From the NCBI GenBank assembly GCA_039819095.1, contig JBCBSP010000007.1, positions 1-64,000 on the forward strand: a stretch of DNA of 64,000 nucleotides. The letters are read 5' to 3'. The translations under genes were made by a program, and so were the position numbers. The DNA comes from JBCBSP01 sp039819095. GTDB lineage: Bacteria > Pseudomonadota > Alphaproteobacteria > Caulobacterales > Maricaulaceae. Positions 1 to 8,884 of the stretch are shown one piece after another. The notes below the pieces were generated by a model. The model was not told where the DNA came from. It worked only from the letters and a program-made list of their open reading frames with translations, and did no database searches. How positions within the stretch are numbered: the first letter of the stretch is position 1; every line of letters begins with the position of its first letter.

Positions 1-369
<369 letters not shown>

Positions 370-562
370 GATTCGACTTCGACTGAACAAAGCGTACTCA
401 AAGTGACGGAGATTACCGCCCACCGATCCGAAGACCAGTGAACGAAAATCGTCACTAGAGAAACGCAAAGTTAGTCGGCGTCTCGGTGGATGGCTTAGCC
501 CGATGGGCCGGTCCATCCGCAACGACGCCGCCGCCTGCGTTTCTCTTTCCAAAACCAACAAT

Positions 563-573
563 GTCAAAGAGCT
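563..573 (-). promoter_or_regulatory. rRNA antitermination boxA in the 16S leader
   Basis: The reverse strand reads GCTCTTTGACA, close to the bacterial boxA consensus TGCTCTTTAACA, about 190 bases upstream of the 16S 5' end. BoxA recruits NusB/NusE to make rRNA transcription resistant to Rho. Position and sequence fit; function is inferred. Confidence 0.6.
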
Positions 574-802
574 GGTTCGAAACGCCAGGACCGCAGCCCT
601 GGAGAAGAACCCGCCGAGCGATCCGAGATCGAACCGTCCGGCGTTGGGAGCGCGGTGTCTAAAGAGCCGCAAACCCGAAGTCAATCACCTCACCGCAGAA
701 AACATACAGCGCTGAAGCTCCGGCTGGTGACCCCTGAAGAAGGGCCGTCCGACCAGCGCTTAATACGCTGCATATGTTCGCCGCCATGACGCGAGAGCGG
801 GG

Positions 803-831
803 TATCTAGTGATCCTCCGATCCCGTGTCAA
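803..831 (-). promoter_or_regulatory. Strong sigma-70-type rrn promoter
   Basis: On the minus strand a perfect -35 TTGACA (826-831) is followed after 17 bases by TAGATA (803-808). It points towards the 16S gene and would give a leader of about 425 bases containing boxA. This is the best promoter-like sequence between the 16S gene and the CBS gene. Confidence 0.7.
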
Positions 832-1154
832 CCGCCTTATTCGAGTTCGACACCTCAAAGCAGATGGCTCTGCAAATCAGCGTCAAAACGACCTCGTCGG
901 CGCGACAAGCACGCCGCCAAAATCACCCGTCCAAAGCGGAGAGGGCTGACAGTATGAGCAGGTTCGCCGGATCGATCAAGGAAAAAAGCTCAAGGCTGTC
1001 TTCCCGATATCGTTCGCGGCGGGCTGTCATCCCGTCGAGGTCGCGGTGTGTACTCAGGGCGGGCGGTGGAGGCAAGGACTTTCTTGCACTTTTTTGACAC
1101 CCGCTCGCAGCGAGCGGCGAGATCGCCTTTACTGGCTGGAAACCACCAACTGCA
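832..1154. other. Intergenic spacer with no recognised gene
   Basis: About 320 bases lie between the rrn promoter and the end of the CBS gene. Short open frames exist here but none has a convincing ribosome binding site or recognisable protein. A fragment resembling the left end of the dispersed GTCATCCCG repeat occurs near 1025-1045. Nothing else is supported. Confidence 0.5.
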
Positions 1155-1589
1155 TCAGGCGGTTTCGATATAGGAGCGCATCGCTGCGGCTTCCGCTTCG
1201 GCTTCGGCGATCCGGCGCTTCACCACATCGCCGATGGAGACCACGCCGACCAGCGCGCCGGCCTCAACGATCAGAACATGGCGCACGCGGCGCTGCGTCA
1301 TGAGCTCCATAAGCGCGTTCACATCGGCCAGCCCGTCGGCGGTCACCAGATCCGTGCTCATGACCTGCGATACGCCAAGCTGGAGCGCAGACGGGCCCTC
1401 TTCGGCGACGAGACGCGCCAGATCGCGTTCAGAAAACACCCCAAGCGGCGTCGAATCACCGGGCTGGCAGATCACTACCGCGCCAATGCGATGCTCGGTC
1501 AGAACCCGGGCCGCATCGGTCAGGGTCATGTCAGGCGGCGCGGTGATCACCGAGCCGCCCTTTTCGTCCAGAATGCGTCGTGCGGTCAT
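1155..1589 (-). CDS. Tandem CBS-domain protein
   Basis: A 144-residue protein made almost entirely of two CBS motifs (about residues 8-65 and 75-130), with typical ends such as GVFSERDLARL and GVVSIGDVVKR. CBS pairs (Bateman modules) bind adenine nucleotides or related ligands and act as small regulatory proteins. No effector domain is fused, so the partner is unknown. The ATG is preceded by a strong AAGGAGG, which fixes the start. It is divergent from the DUF2157 gene at 1733. Confidence 0.9.
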   Translation of the reverse strand: MTARRILDEKGGSVITAPPDMTLTDAARVLTEHRIGAVVICQPGDSTPLGVFSERDLARLVAEEGPSALQLGVSQVMSTDLVTADGLADVNALMELMTQRRVRHVLIVEAGALVGVVSIGDVVKRRIAEAEAEAAAMRSYIETA

Positions 1590-1732
1590 TCACGCCTCCT
1601 TCGCAGCCCGGTTATGGGCTACTATAATGCCTCAAAAGCCTGCATCTGGCCAAATCCGTGGCGTGCAAGGCGTGCGATTGCGTCGGGGGCGCATGCCGTG
1701 GACGCGCATGCACAGGCGGGGGCGAGACAAAA

Positions 1733-3076
1733 ATGAACCGATATCTGAAACGACTTGAAGCCGATATCGACCGCTGGATCGCCGCAGGCCTGGTTGAAGC
1801 CGGCGCCAAGGCGGACCTGCTGCGCCTGGCCGCGCCGGCGCGGTCCGCCTGGAGCGCCGCCGGCGCCGGGGCCATCCTCGGCGCGGTGCTGCTGGCGCTG
1901 GCGGCGATCACCTTCGTGGCGGCGAATTGGGCCGATATGGCGCGAGTGCTCCGCTTTGCGGTGATCCTCGGCGCGCTCTGGGCGGCCTTCGGCGGCGCAG
2001 CTTTCGCGTTTTCACGCGGCTCGGCCATCACCGGGCATGCGCTCGCGCTTCTGGGCGCAGCCTTGTTCGGCGCAGCCATCATGCTGACGGCGCAGACCTT
2101 TAACATGGCCAGCTTCCGCAATACCGGCGTGCTGATCTGGGCCGGCGGCGCGCTGGCGGCCGCGGTGCTGCTGCAGTCCCGCCCGGTGATGATTCTCGCC
2201 GGTCTTCTGCTGGCCGGCTGGATCGGGCTGGAAAGCGCCAGCCCCTATGCGCCCGCTATTGTCTGGAGCTTCATTCCCGCCGCGCTTGCAACCGCGGCGG
2301 CGGCCAGCTGGCTGCGCTCGGCGGTGAGCTGGAACCTGGTCGCGATCGCGCTGTTCATCTGGCTCTGGAGCGTCATGGCGCACCTGGCGGAGCTGGAGGC
2401 GGGCTCAACACTAGGGCTGATCTGCCTGGTGATTCTCATCTCAGGCGCGCTCGCCTTGCTCGCCGCCACCGGCCGTGACTCAGGTCTCTTCGGCGCCGGC
2501 GTGCTATGCAACTGGTCGGCCGTTATGGCGCTGGCGGGCGGTTTCCTTGTCCAGATCCCGTTTGGCCGGTTCGACGGCGAACGCGCATCGGCGACGGCGG
2601 ACCGCTGGGCGGAAATCACCGGCGCGCTCTCAGGTCCGCTGATGATGATCGCGCTGGGCGCTGCGGCCATTCTCATCGCGCTCAGCCTTTGGCGGTCGGT
2701 CCGCGGCGCCCTGCCCTGGACCGCAGGTGCGGCGATGGCGGCCTGCGCGTTCTCCGCGCTGGCCTTGCCGTTCCTGGCCGAGCAAACGGGAATCGGCGCC
2801 GCCTTCATCATCAGGATCACTCTGGGCGCGCTCATCTTCATCCTCGCCGCCGGATTGATCACGGCGGGCGGTCGTGAAGGCCGACGCTTCATCGGCGCGC
2901 TTGGCGTCATTCTGTTCATCGCCCAATCGCTTTACGTCTACACAGTGCTGTTCGGCAGTCTTCTGGACACCGCACTATTCTTCTTTATCGGAGGTGCGCT
3001 CCTGCTCGGCTTGTCACTTGCCGCTGCGCGGCTGGGACGAAAGGCGAGCCCCGCAGAGCCGGAGGTGAAGTCATGA
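1733..3076 (+). CDS. DUF2157 polytopic membrane protein
   Basis: 447 residues. A short cytoplasmic helix with YLKRLEADIDRWIAAGLV, typical of the DUF2157 N-terminus, precedes about a dozen hydrophobic segments. An upstream in-frame ATG at 1658 would add a Cys/Gly-rich stretch unlike the family; the ATG at 1733, preceded by a purine-rich GGGGGCGAGAC, is preferred. The stop overlaps the start of the next gene (ATGA at 3073), so the two are translationally coupled. DUF2157 proteins commonly sit beside GDYXXLXY proteins, as here. Biochemical role unknown. Confidence 0.88.
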   Translation: MNRYLKRLEADIDRWIAAGLVEAGAKADLLRLAAPARSAWSAAGAGAILGAVLLALAAITFVAANWADMARVLRFAVILGALWAAFGGAAFAFSRGSAITGHALALLGAALFGAAIMLTAQTFNMASFRNTGVLIWAGGALAAAVLLQSRPVMILAGLLLAGWIGLESASPYAPAIVWSFIPAALATAAAASWLRSAVSWNLVAIALFIWLWSVMAHLAELEAGSTLGLICLVILISGALALLAATGRDSGLFGAGVLCNWSAVMALAGGFLVQIPFGRFDGERASATADRWAEITGALSGPLMMIALGAAAILIALSLWRSVRGALPWTAGAAMAACAFSALALPFLAEQTGIGAAFIIRITLGALIFILAAGLITAGGREGRRFIGALGVILFIAQSLYVYTVLFGSLLDTALFFFIGGALLLGLSLAAARLGRKASPAEPEVKS

Positions 3077-3699
3077 ACCACATGCCGAGACTGCTCGTGA
3101 TCGCGCTGGCGATGACTGGCGTCCTGATCGGCCTCGTCGCCACTCATGCCGCCCGGCGCGCCGGCGGTGAAGAGATTCGCCTGGCCATGGAGCCGGTCGA
3201 TCCACGTGATATCCTGCTTGGCCACTATGTCATCGTGCGCACGCCGGCCCACAACGTGGCCCTGCAGGGGCCGGCCGCCGACACCAGCCAGTGGCGCGAA
3301 GGCGATCGCGTCTTCGTCTCGCTGCAGGAAGATGCAGACGGTGTTCTCAGACCAGCCGGCGCGCATAAAGACCGCGAAGCGGCGCGTACTCCCTATCTTG
3401 CCGGGCGCGTGCGATGGGCGTCCGTACAATGGGACTGGACTGAAAGGGAAGAGATCACCGATGAGAACGGCGAGACGCGCTGGATCGAGCCTGTCCAAGT
3501 CCCTGAGAGTCGCCGCGTAAGCTTGCGCGTGGTCTATAATCTGGAGCGCTACTTCGCCTCACGCGAAGACGCGCTCGCCCTTGAAGACATGCAGCGCGAA
3601 GACCGGCTCAGGCTGATCATCTCCGTCGACCGGCGCGGCAACGCCGTCATCAAGGGTTTGGAGATTGACGGTGAGACTCACTACGACACGCTGCTCTAG
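3073..3699 (+). CDS. GDYXXLXY-family membrane-anchored protein
   Basis: 208 residues with one N-terminal membrane segment (about 6-26) and a soluble domain outside the membrane. The family is named for a GDYxxLxY signature in the context DPRDxLxGDY. Here the context DPRDILLG is present but the signature reads GHYVIVRT, so Asp is replaced by His and the later positions diverge. Partnership with DUF2157 is supported by the four-base ATGA overlap. The function of the family is not established. Confidence 0.8.
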   Translation: MNHMPRLLVIALAMTGVLIGLVATHAARRAGGEEIRLAMEPVDPRDILLGHYVIVRTPAHNVALQGPAADTSQWREGDRVFVSLQEDADGVLRPAGAHKDREAARTPYLAGRVRWASVQWDWTEREEITDENGETRWIEPVQVPESRRVSLRVVYNLERYFASREDALALEDMQREDRLRLIISVDRRGNAVIKGLEIDGETHYDTLL

Positions 3700-3700
3700 A

Positions 3701-4342
3701 TCACCGTCGGCGGGGGCTGAACACAGCCAGGAAGACCGGGTAGAGCGCCGCACCGGCGGCGAGCCCGCCCAGATGCGCAGCCCAGGCCAGCCCTGTGGAT
3801 GCAAAGCCGCCGATCACCGCCAGTGCGACATTGATCAGGGCCCACGGGACCGCAAGCCGGGCCATGCCCGCGAGCCCGCCGCGCACCCACCCGGCCGCGG
3901 CGATCAGCCCTGAGGCTGCGGTCGACGCGCCGACCATGGCGGTTCCCTCATTCCAGTGAACGGCCTCATGGGCGAGCGCGCCCGCCAGAGCGCAGGTGAA
4001 GAAGAAGGCCAGAAACCCGAAAGCGCCCAGCGCGGAATTGGAGAAAGGCCTCGCCGCCGCCGCGCCGAAGGCGAGGATCGCCGCGGCGTTGATCCCGGCA
4101 TGAAGCCAGCCGCCATGCACGAAAACATGCAGGAACCAGGCATGGACGCCGCCAAAGGCGCGCCCCTCGTCAGGGCCGGCGACAACCACGCCCATCAACA
4201 GGAAGAACTCACGCCCCATCCCAAACTGGCTCAGGGCGTGCGTGGCGATCACGCCCAGCGCAAGCGCGACAGCCAGCACCGGCATATCGTTGAAAACCGG
4301 TTGGTTAATATGGCCCGGCGGCGGGCGTGGCGTCTCGTCCAT
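3701..4342 (-). CDS. Rhomboid-family intramembrane serine protease
   Basis: 213 residues with about six membrane helices. Rhomboid landmarks are visible: HVFVHGGWLHAGIN (loop and helix 2 His/Asn region), GAST where the Ser aligns with the catalytic GxS motif, and AAHLGGLAAG carrying the catalytic His in the last helix. The second part of the usual GASGA motif is altered (GASTAASG), but the Ser/His dyad looks intact. The start is the ATG at 4342 with AAGGA upstream; a longer frame reaching 4426 lacks support. It converges on the GDYXXLXY gene and is divergent from hfaA. Confidence 0.87.
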   Translation of the reverse strand: MDETPRPPPGHINQPVFNDMPVLAVALALGVIATHALSQFGMGREFFLLMGVVVAGPDEGRAFGGVHAWFLHVFVHGGWLHAGINAAAILAFGAAAARPFSNSALGAFGFLAFFFTCALAGALAHEAVHWNEGTAMVGASTAASGLIAAAGWVRGGLAGMARLAVPWALINVALAVIGGFASTGLAWAAHLGGLAAGAALYPVFLAVFSPRRR

Positions 4343-4431
4343 GACAATCCTTGGCGTCCATATGCGGCGGCGGAGGCTGGCACAGCGGTTGCAGCTCTGC
4401 GACCAAACTGTCTCTAAAGAGGACATGAACC

Positions 4432-4902
4432 ATGCCGCGCCGCAATCTCTTGTTCACCGCAGCCCTGCTGCCCGCGCTTCTGGCGGGATCGGCACTGGCC
4501 CAGTCGGGCTCGGTCAGTGAATGGAGCCAGCCCTATGGCTATCAGCCGGGCTCGCAGAACCAACCTTATGCCGGAAGCCGTGATCGCAATGGCAACCGCC
4601 TGGTCATCAACGGCCTGATCCAGAATTCCGGCGTCGGCGGTTATGTGCAGGGTCAGGGCCAGACCGGATTTTCCGGCGTCGGCGCCGCCAATGGCGGTTT
4701 CGGCTATGGCCCGAACTCGGCGTTGGCCTTCTCCCAGTCCACCGCCATCGCCAATCAGCTGAACGTCATCGTCAACGGACACAACAACACCGTTGTGGTG
4801 AACGCGAACCAGACCAATACCGGCACGGTCACCGCCGGCTCCACGGCTGGCGCGCAGACGAGCGAAGCGACAGCGCAGGAGCAAACCAATGCGGGCGGTT
4901 AA
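4432..4902 (+). CDS. hfaA: Holdfast anchoring protein HfaA
   Basis: 156 residues with a Sec signal peptide ending near ALAQ (about residue 24). The mature part is rich in Gly, Asn and Gln with NxVIVNGHNNTVVVNANQTNTG-like alternation, resembling curli-type subunits. In Caulobacter, HfaA is a cell-surface fibre-like protein that anchors the polar holdfast adhesin and is exported through the CsgG-like HfaB. The gene order hfaA-hfaB-hfaD supports the call. It overlaps the next gene by 14 bases. Confidence 0.85.
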   Translation: MPRRNLLFTAALLPALLAGSALAQSGSVSEWSQPYGYQPGSQNQPYAGSRDRNGNRLVINGLIQNSGVGGYVQGQGQTGFSGVGAANGGFGYGPNSALAFSQSTAIANQLNVIVNGHNNTVVVNANQTNTGTVTAGSTAGAQTSEATAQEQTNAGG

Positions 4903-5887
4903 ATCCATTCTCGTTTCGGTGGCCGCGCTGGCTGCGTCAGCCTGCGCCACCTCCTCACCCGGTTCTGACGGGCTGTACGCGACGCCAACCGGCAGCGCAC
5001 CGGTCACCGCCAATGCGACCCCGTATTCGGACGCGCTGGTGTGCATGTCCAGCTATGCCCGTTCACGCGGCATGGCCGCGCCGCGTGTCGCGGTGGGGCG
5101 GATCGCCGACTATACCGGCCAGATCGCGCCGGAAGGCGGAACGCGCGTCACCCAGGGCGCTTCGCTGATGGCGATGAGCGCCTTCGCCAAGGCCGGCGCC
5201 AATCTGGTGGAGCGTTTTGATACGTCGGTTTCAGAACTTGAGCTGCGCTACACCAATAACCAGCTCATCGCCGATGATCGCCCCAGCGCACAATCGCCGG
5301 GCTTCCGGCAGATCTATGCCGGCTCCATCCCGGGCTCCGACTACTTCCTGGTCGGCGGCATCACCGAGCTGAACTCCAACATTCGCTCCAATGGTCAGGA
5401 TCTGCTGGCCGGCGACCGGATCGATTCCTCGCCGTCCGGCCTGGTTTCGCGCCGCGTCTATGTGATGAATGTCGGCCTGGACCTTCGCCTTGTGGATACC
5501 CGCACGCTCGAAGTCGTTGACGTCATCTCCTACCAGAAGCAGATCATCGGCCGCGAACTGTCGGCGAACCTGTTCTCCTTCTTCGGCGATGTCGTCGTGG
5601 ACGCCTCGGCCGGCGGCCGTTCGCTTGAGCCGGTCCAGCTGGCCGTGCGCTCGGTCGTGGAACGCGCCGTGCTGGAGTTCTCCTCCGCGCTTTATGGCGT
5701 CGATCCTCTGCAGGCCTGCGAGTTCAATGATCCGCTCGGCCCGACCAACATCACCGGCGGTGTGAACACCGCCACCCGTTACGCTACGAGAGGGGCTCAA
5801 CATGTCCAAGCTCGCACTGAAGTGGATCGCGGGCACCAGCGCCGCGACTCTGATCTCCGCAGCCTGCTTCGCGGAACCTACGAGTGA
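4889..5887 (+). CDS. hfaB: Holdfast anchor secretion lipoprotein HfaB (CsgG family)
   Basis: 332 residues. A lipoprotein signal ends in LAASAC, so Cys19 would be lipidated. The body carries CsgG-family features, including VAVGRIADYTGQ, SDYFLVGGITELN and a long segment through LRLVDTRTLEVVDVISYQKQI. CsgG proteins form outer-membrane channels; HfaB is needed for surface display of HfaA and HfaD. The reading frame runs 86 bases into hfaD, giving a charged tail of about 28 residues encoded over the HfaD signal-peptide region. Such an overlap is unusually long. Confidence 0.87.
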   Translation: MRAVKSILVSVAALAASACATSSPGSDGLYATPTGSAPVTANATPYSDALVCMSSYARSRGMAAPRVAVGRIADYTGQIAPEGGTRVTQGASLMAMSAFAKAGANLVERFDTSVSELELRYTNNQLIADDRPSAQSPGFRQIYAGSIPGSDYFLVGGITELNSNIRSNGQDLLAGDRIDSSPSGLVSRRVYVMNVGLDLRLVDTRTLEVVDVISYQKQIIGRELSANLFSFFGDVVVDASAGGRSLEPVQLAVRSVVERAVLEFSSALYGVDPLQACEFNDPLGPTNITGGVNTATRYATRGAQHVQARTEVDRGHQRRDSDLRSLLRGTYE

Positions 5888-7034
5888 TCTTGTAGCCGAC
5901 CAGCGTGAGACGAGCCCGGTCGAAGCCGAAGCCGAGACCGAAGCCGTTGATGCCGAGTACGCCGACGCGGTCGCCGTGGCCCAGGCCAATGGCGTGGTTG
6001 CCGACAGCGTGGTCGACACCCGGCTCACCGTCACCCAGAGCCTCGGCGACGGGACGGATGGCTATGGGTCGGCCAATGCGACAAGCTCGCTGACCGGCGC
6101 CAATGTCTGGGGGGGCGCGCTGTCGACCGCCACGGCCCAGGGCAATGCGGTCACGGGCGCCTTCCACGCTCCGGCTGAAGTCAATCTCGATCAGGACGCG
6201 CGCGGCCCAGCTGCGGCGAGCGCCCTCGCCGAGCTGCGTCTGGATGACTATTCCGGCGCGGCCCAGACCCAGGCCAACGCCAGCGCCAACGCCGCTGAGC
6301 TTTACGGCGAGGATTCTCTCGATGTTTACGCGCGCCAGCGCTTCGAAGGCGCGGTGAGCGCGACGGCGAACACGGTCACCACCGGACAAACCGAAAGCGC
6401 AACGACCAGCGCCGTCGCAGCGGGCAACAGCCTGCTGGTTACAGGCTGGGACGCGGACCCCATCGTGGATGTCGATCAGGCTTCGCATGGCGAGGTCGCC
6501 GTGCTCGCGAGCAGCACGCACGACGCGCTCATTCATGGCGCGGTCGTCGCCGCTGAGGGCGCCGGCAATACCGCAAAAATCCAAAATGACTGGGGCTATG
6601 CCCACATGCAGGGCGTTCAGTCCAACACGGGCGGTGTGCAGGTCATCGCGGAGCTGAACGCAGCCGATTTCGGTTGGGGCTCCGGCGTCGCGGGCGCGAA
6701 CGCGGCGGGCAATTCCGCCGTGGTGTCCAATATCGGCGCTGACGCCTATATGGGCCTCGACCAGAACAATAGCGGCGCTGTGAGCGCCTCCAGCAGCGTC
6801 AGCGGCGCGGGCGGTTCAGCCCTGATCGCGTCGGCCAGCGCCTTCGGCAACACCCAGTCGGCCTATATCTGCTCAGAATGCCCGGTGGGGCTCGACGCTT
6901 CGGCGAACCAGGTCAACTCCGGTCCGGTCACGGCGCGTTCGCGCTCTGTGTCGAGCGGTCACACGCCGGTGGTCTCCAGCAACGCCACGGCGGTGGGCAA
7001 TAGCCTGACCTTCTCCAATACAGCGCCGCAATAA
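5802..7034 (+). CDS. hfaD: Holdfast anchor protein HfaD
   Basis: 410 residues. A signal peptide ends near ISAACFA (about residue 23). The mature protein is low in aromatic residues, rich in Ala, Asn, Gly, Ser and Val, with repeated AxGNSxxV and VxQxxxGxVxA units typical of surface beta-solenoid or fibre proteins. HfaD is the large surface anchor of Caulobacter holdfast. The ATG has GAGAGGGG upstream and lies inside the 3' end of hfaB. A GC-rich terminator follows at 7088, so hfaABD appears to be a complete operon. Confidence 0.84.
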   Translation: MSKLALKWIAGTSAATLISAACFAEPTSDLVADQRETSPVEAEAETEAVDAEYADAVAVAQANGVVADSVVDTRLTVTQSLGDGTDGYGSANATSSLTGANVWGGALSTATAQGNAVTGAFHAPAEVNLDQDARGPAAASALAELRLDDYSGAAQTQANASANAAELYGEDSLDVYARQRFEGAVSATANTVTTGQTESATTSAVAAGNSLLVTGWDADPIVDVDQASHGEVAVLASSTHDALIHGAVVAAEGAGNTAKIQNDWGYAHMQGVQSNTGGVQVIAELNAADFGWGSGVAGANAAGNSAVVSNIGADAYMGLDQNNSGAVSASSSVSGAGGSALIASASAFGNTQSAYICSECPVGLDASANQVNSGPVTARSRSVSSGHTPVVSSNATAVGNSLTFSNTAPQ

Positions 7035-7087
7035 GGCGTATCAGCCTCGCGGACTTCGCCGGCGGCATGGCGGCTTCCGCGCAACCT

Positions 7088-7121
7088 CGCCCCGGAGCGC
7101 TCCCCGCTCCGGGGCGCTTTT
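7088..7121 (+). terminator. Rho-independent terminator after hfaD
   Basis: A 12-bp stem (CGCCCCGGAGCG at 7088-7099 with CGCTCCGGGGCG at 7105-7116), a five-base loop and a short T tract (CTTTT). It lies about 50 bases past the hfaD stop. Confidence 0.8.
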
Positions 7122-7215
7122 GCGCGCTAACCAGGGCCGGACGCCCCTCATCAAACCTGTCATCCCGGCTCGACGCGCTGACCCGCTTGGCCTTCGGCGA
7201 CGGGTTTGATGGTCT

Positions 7216-8064
7216 TCACCACACCAGCTTCGGTGCGGCGTAGCGGGCGGTGACGCCTTCGTCAGCCAGCAATTGCGCGGCGCGGTCGGCGTCGAAGCCG
7301 TCCCTGAAATCGCCGGAGACGATGCCGTCGGCGATGAAGAGCGCGTCCAGGCCCTCAGCCATGGCGCCAGCGAGATCGGTGGCCGGGCCATCGCCGATGG
7401 CGAGGATGGCGTCCTTGTCCACCGGCGCCTTCAAGAGCGGTTCGAGCGCGCGATAGGCGGCATCATAGATGGGCGGGTGCGGTTTTCCGGCATAGACGAC
7501 CGAACCGCCGAGCTCTTCATACAGTTGAGCCAGCGCGCCGGCGCAGTAGAGAAGTCGCCCGTCCACCTCAACGACGATGTCCGGATTGGCGCAGACCATG
7601 TCGAGCCGGCGCAGCTTCGCCTCGGTCAACAGATCGCGATACTCATCCGGCGTCTCGGCCTCCCAATCGAACAGGCCTGTGCAGGAGATGAATTCGGCGT
7701 CTTTCAGCGGGGCGAATTCAAGCCCGGTCCCTTCATAGAGATGCCCGTCCCACTCAGGCCCAAGCCTGAAGGCTGGCCCCGGCGCGCGGGCTGTGAGCTC
7801 AGCGGTAATCGCGCCGCCGGAGGTCGCCGCCCCGTCAAATGCGTCATCGGGCGCACCCATCTGTTTCAGCTGCGCCAACAGCGCCTCAGGGCGCCGGGGC
7901 GAGTTCGACAGGAGCAGCACGCGCCCGCCGGCCCCACGAAAGCGCTGCAGCGCCTCGATCGCTTCAGGAACAAGGCTGGAGCCGCCGCGAACGACGCCCC
8001 ACACATCGCACAGCAGCGCCTCATATTGATCAGCGATTTCCGAGAGGCGGACGGGGGCTTGCAT
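7216..8064 (-). CDS. HAD-IIA (TIGR01459-type) sugar-phosphatase-like hydrolase
   Basis: 282 residues. The N-terminal LLCDVWGVV is the HAD motif I region of the TIGR01459 group, LLLSNSPRR is motif II, GKPHPPIYDAAY surrounds the motif III Lys, and AIGDGPATDLAGA is the acidic motif IV. The family belongs to subclass IIA (NagD-like); the physiological substrate is not known. The start ATG lies three bases past the end of the frameshifted gene upstream, so it is probably co-transcribed from the tipF side. Confidence 0.87.
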   Translation of the reverse strand: MQAPVRLSEIADQYEALLCDVWGVVRGGSSLVPEAIEALQRFRGAGGRVLLLSNSPRRPEALLAQLKQMGAPDDAFDGAATSGGAITAELTARAPGPAFRLGPEWDGHLYEGTGLEFAPLKDAEFISCTGLFDWEAETPDEYRDLLTEAKLRRLDMVCANPDIVVEVDGRLLYCAGALAQLYEELGGSVVYAGKPHPPIYDAAYRALEPLLKAPVDKDAILAIGDGPATDLAGAMAEGLDALFIADGIVSGDFRDGFDADRAAQLLADEGVTARYAAPKLVW

Positions 8065-8067
8065 CAG

Positions 8068-8878
8068 CTATCCTGACAACACGTGATGATTATTTGGAGA
8101 ACACTTTGCGTGTTCAGGATAGTGCGCGAAATAGATCTTGGAGAACCCAAGCGTGTCTATCGTAGCGCCGCCGTCGAGAGAGACCATGCCAGCGGCGCCT
8201 GTATGGTCAGCCACCACCAATAGCCGGACATCGTCGCTGCCGACCTCCCTTTTATATTCCGGCAGCTTTTTTGACTTGTCGTGGATAGCTGCCTGAATAG
8301 CCGATGCGCCAGACTGCCTGACCCAGCCAACCGAAGCGCTTATTGCCTGCCAGCGATCCCTCCCTGCGCCATCCGGCATTTCTGGAGGCGAATTTCTAGC
8401 ATGGAAAAATATACCCTCTCGCGAAACATAGCGCCGCGTCTCCCACCAATTTGACCGGCCACCCGCTTCAGATATCTCGATTATTTCGTCTACAAAACTA
8501 TCCTCAACGCTGGTGAATCGGCGAGTATAATCGCGCGACTCGGCTCCCACCAAGTCCAGCAAATAATCCGAGCTAACAAAATTTACGTGCAATTTTACGG
8601 CTGATCTACTTCTAAACTGGTCTTCGATTCGCGATACAATATTTTTTCTGTTCTGATATATTTTTCTTTGATCTAGACTCTTTCACCTTCTCATCGCTAT
8701 CAACAAATACATCGGTTACTTCAAGCGCGAACCGACCAGAACGCCCTGAACATATGAAGTCGGGCGACTCCCTTGAATCAAGAGAGATGCTCTCTCCAAG
8801 CTGGTCAAAAAGCCAACTCGCAAAGAAGAGTTCCCGTTCCTTCTTTCGTTCTTCCTTAATATTCGAACGCTTCGGCAA
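8068..8878 (-). pseudogene. AT-rich gene split by a frameshift; PD-(D/E)XK-like N-terminus
   Basis: Two minus-strand frames, 8612-8878 (88 residues) and 8068-8592 with its upstream extension, read as one protein of about 260 residues if the frame changes between about 8612 and 8687. The downstream frame stays open to about 8686, giving a sensible join such as NIVSRIEDQF. The window of overlap holds A5 and A6 runs, so one gained or lost A would explain it. The first part contains SPDFI followed by FALEVTDVF, the spacing of a PD-(D/E)XK nuclease core, which is suggestive only. Base composition falls to about 30-40% GC around 8581-8700, unlike the neighbours, indicating transfer. It sits tightly between tipF-like and HAD genes. 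The 5' start (TTG at 8878) is uncertain. Confidence 0.6.
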
Positions 8879-8884
8879 GCCCGC

